DNA of 23,200 bases from Chloroflexota bacterium (GTDB lineage Bacteria; Chloroflexota; Dehalococcoidia; Tepidiformales; Tepidiformaceae). The stretch spans positions 1-23,200 of the forward strand of contig CAUJEQ010000010.1 of NCBI GenBank assembly GCA_963169135.1. Direction: 5' to 3'. The notes under the pieces are model-generated. The model was given only the letters and a program-made list of their open reading frames with translations. It was not told the origin of the DNA and did no database searches. Numbering within the stretch: position 1 is the first letter of the stretch; every line of letters starts with the position of its first letter. Positions 21,620 to 23,200 of the stretch are shown here, piece by piece. The translations under genes were made by a program, and so were the position numbers.

Positions 21620-22570
21620 CTACTTCCCCTCGGCCGGCTTCGGGTTGATCACACCGGCGCCGAGCGTGGTCGGGAACACCCTCGCCAGCGAGTCCAGGTC
21701 CCAGCCACCCTCTTTGTAGATGGTCCGCTCGCGCTGCGGGAGGGACATCAGGCTGACCTCGTTGCCGCCCACGATGAAGTCGCGCCCGTTGATGTTGCTG
21801 GCTTCGTCGAAGCAGAGGTACACGACGAGCGGCGCCACGAGCTCCGGCGCCATCGCCGCGATCCCAACCACCGCCTGTTCGGTCGGTGTTGCCGGCGCTG
21901 CGGGAGCCGAACCGCTCGCGGCCAGCTGCTGGCGGCGCACCCGGGCAGCTTCCATCTCCGGGCTCAGCGTCAGCCGCGTCGCCGCGCGCGGCCGGATCGC
22001 ATTGGCGGTCACGCCGTATTTGCCCAGGTCGAGTGCCAGCGTCCGTGTCAGCCCGACGATGCCTTCCTTCGCCGCCGCGTAGTTCGCCTGGCCCAGGTTC
22101 CCCAGCCCCGACTCCGAGGAGGTGTTGACAATCCGGCCGCTCCGCTGCTGCCGCATCACTATCGATGCGTGCCGCGTGATCGTGAAGTGCCCCTTCAGGT
22201 GCACCGCGATCACCGCGTCCCACTCCTCTTCGGTCATGTTGAAGATGATTCGGTCGCGCAGGATGCCCGCGTTGTTCACCAGGATGTCCAGCCGCCCGAA
22301 CGCGTCCAGCGCCTGCTTCACCATGGCCTCGCCGTCGGCCATCGAGGCGACGTTCCCGTAGTTCGCGACCGCGTCGCCGCCCATGTCCTTGATTTCCTGG
22401 ACAACCTCGTCGGCCGGCGAGGTTGCGCCGCCATCGCCGGCCGTGCTGCCGCCGAAGTCGTTCACGACGACCTTCGCGCCCTCCTTGGCCAGGAGCAGCG
22501 CCTCGCCCCTCCCGATCCCGCGCCCCGCGCCCGTGACGATTGCGACCCTGCCTGCGAGCCTTCCAGCCAT
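21620..22570 (-). CDS. Short-chain dehydrogenase/reductase, MFE-2/HSD17B4-like
   Basis: The 316-residue NAD(P)-dependent oxidoreductase has the cofactor motif TGAGRGIG (13-20), VVVNDFGG with an acidic residue at the end of strand 2 that favours NAD, LVNNAG (97-102), the catalytic serine S151, and YAAAK with Y164 and K168. The NDFGGSTAGDGG segment and NTSSESGLGNLGQANYAAAKEGIVGLTRTLA resemble the (3R)-hydroxyacyl-CoA dehydrogenase part of multifunctional enzyme 2, so fatty-acid or acyl-CoA metabolism is likely. The C-terminal extension after about residue 245 is typical of that group. Two ATGs are close: 22576, with AGGAG only 3 nt away, and 22570, with 9 nt, which is preferred. The gene faces the exporter gene and ends at a shared terminator. 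Confidence 0.9.
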   Translation of the reverse strand: MAGRLAGRVAIVTGAGRGIGRGEALLLAKEGAKVVVNDFGGSTAGDGGATSPADEVVQEIKDMGGDAVANYGNVASMADGEAMVKQALDAFGRLDILVNNAGILRDRIIFNMTEEEWDAVIAVHLKGHFTITRHASIVMRQQRSGRIVNTSSESGLGNLGQANYAAAKEGIVGLTRTLALDLGKYGVTANAIRPRAATRLTLSPEMEAARVRRQQLAASGSAPAAPATPTEQAVVGIAAMAPELVAPLVVYLCFDEASNINGRDFIVGGNEVSLMSLPQRERTIYKEGGWDLDSLARVFPTTLGAGVINPKPAEGK

Positions 22571-22690
22571 GTGCATGTACTCCTGAGATGGTGTCGTGCG
22601 GTCCCAGCGGCCAGGCGGTAGTTCAGGCCTGCTGAATGGGCGGACCAACTCTAGCAAAGCCGGCCGCGGGTGTCCCACGCTTTCACCGGC

Positions 22691-22696
22691 TACGAT
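22691..22696 (+). promoter_or_regulatory. -10 box of a probable leaderless deacetylase transcript
   Basis: TACGAT ends 7 nt before ATG 22704; no Shine-Dalgarno lies between. Confidence 0.4.
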
Positions 22697-22703
22697 CTTC
22701 GCC

Positions 22704-23200
22704 ATGCCGCGCCTCCTCGCCCTCATCCCCCACCCCGACGATGAGTCGTACAGCTTCGGGGGCACGATTGCCCTGGCCGCCCGCGCCGGCTGGGCCTGCT
22801 CCGTCGAGTGCGCTTCGTTCGGCGAGCGCGGCAAGCGCCATGACGGCGGCGACACTACTCCGAACGGCGTTGCGGAAGCCCGCGAGGCTGAACTCGATGC
22901 CTCCTGCCGGCTCCTCGGGGCGGATCCACCCCGCTTCTGGGGCCTTCCCGATGGCGAACTGCGGCTCCACCGTGGCGAACAACGCCGCGTTTCGGCCGCC
23001 ATCACCCGCCTGCAGCCGGACCTGGTCCTCACCCTTGGCCCTGACGGTGCCTACGGCCACCCGGACCACATCGCCCTCCACCGTTGGGTGAGCGAGGCAT
23101 GGTCCGCTCTCCCCGCTGGCCGGCCCCCGCTCCTCTACGCCGCCTTCCCACCGGGCCTCTTCCTCCCGCAGTACGAAAAGTGCATCGGCATGATGGGTGA
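22704..23200 (+). CDS. PIG-L/LmbE-family deacetylase (cut by window end)
   Basis: At least 165 residues are present before the window ends. The N-terminus LLALIPHPDDESYSFGGTIA holds the zinc-binding PHPDDE motif (H10, D12, D13 region). The second zinc motif GPDGAYGHPDHIALH follows at about residue 113. CSVECASFGERG is the usual second strand. These enzymes remove N-acetyl groups from GlcNAc-linked substrates, for example in mycothiol or bacillithiol synthesis; which one applies here cannot be told because the C-terminus is missing. The gene diverges from the short-chain dehydrogenase gene. Confidence 0.9.
   Translation, partial: MPRLLALIPHPDDESYSFGGTIALAARAGWACSVECASFGERGKRHDGGDTTPNGVAEAREAELDASCRLLGADPPRFWGLPDGELRLHRGEQRRVSAAITRLQPDLVLTLGPDGAYGHPDHIALHRWVSEAWSALPAGRPPLLYAAFPPGLFLPQYEKCIGMMG

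Overview
The window is a compact, GC-rich bacterial chromosome segment with 22 protein-coding genes (two cut by the window edges), one gene wreck and almost no spare DNA. The lineage cannot be fixed from sequence alone. The strong GC bias, a DnaD-type protein beside the DnaB helicase, Shine-Dalgarno sites mainly inside operons and start codons placed directly behind -10 boxes all suit a Chloroflexota bacterium (Dehalococcoidia/Tepidiforma-like). That placement is inference. I see no phage, insertion sequence, CRISPR array, rRNA or intact tRNA.

Region 1 (1-4434, + strand) is a translation/replication block. The tail of a beta-propeller-like protein ends in a perfect hairpin. Then come rplI (ribosomal protein L9 with a long Ala/Glu tail), dnaB (replicative helicase), a DnaD-domain protein and a helicase-loader-like ATPase with two complete DnaC/IstB-type AAA+ modules in one chain. 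The last three genes overlap, by 17 and 86 nt, and look like one translationally coupled replication-initiation unit.

Region 2 (4435-8711) is mixed. It holds a membrane-anchored DUF4352-like protein and an isocitrate lyase/PEP mutase superfamily enzyme on +. On the minus strand is moaD-moaE-NUDIX (molybdopterin synthase plus a zinc-ribbon NUDIX hydrolase), followed by a HicB antitoxin gene whose HicA toxin partner carries an in-frame amber codon. A comFC-like gene diverges from moaD.

Region 3 (8712-14376, +) is a five-gene MoxR/Bat operon: MoxR ATPase, DUF58 protein, a BatD/DUF4381-like membrane protein, a BatA-like VWA protein and a BatB-VWA/BatC-TPR fusion. Gene junctions overlap or abut, so the products probably form one envelope-associated complex.

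Region 4 (14377-17001) has a stand-alone Lrp/AsnC ligand-binding domain protein and a convergent YajQ-family protein. Diverging from yajQ is a cobalamin-dependent acyl-CoA mutase large subunit with isobutyryl-CoA-mutase-type specificity residues.

Region 5 (17002-21389, +) is a NarL-type two-component pair followed by an MMPL/RND exporter. A 21-bp near-perfect palindrome upstream of the exporter is a candidate operator for the response regulator. Region 6 (21390-23200) holds a double hairpin terminator between convergent genes, a short-chain dehydrogenase on minus and the start of a PIG-L/LmbE-type deacetylase on +.

A recurring signal runs through the window. Seven genes, nearly all first in their unit, have a TANNNT box ending exactly 6 or 7 nt before the start codon and no Shine-Dalgarno, which is the arrangement of leaderless mRNAs. 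No intergenic stretch exceeds 300 bases. The three longest are 114-310 (hairpins of the rplI leader), 18938-19100 (candidate operator) and 21390-21619 (terminators, then nothing I recognise).
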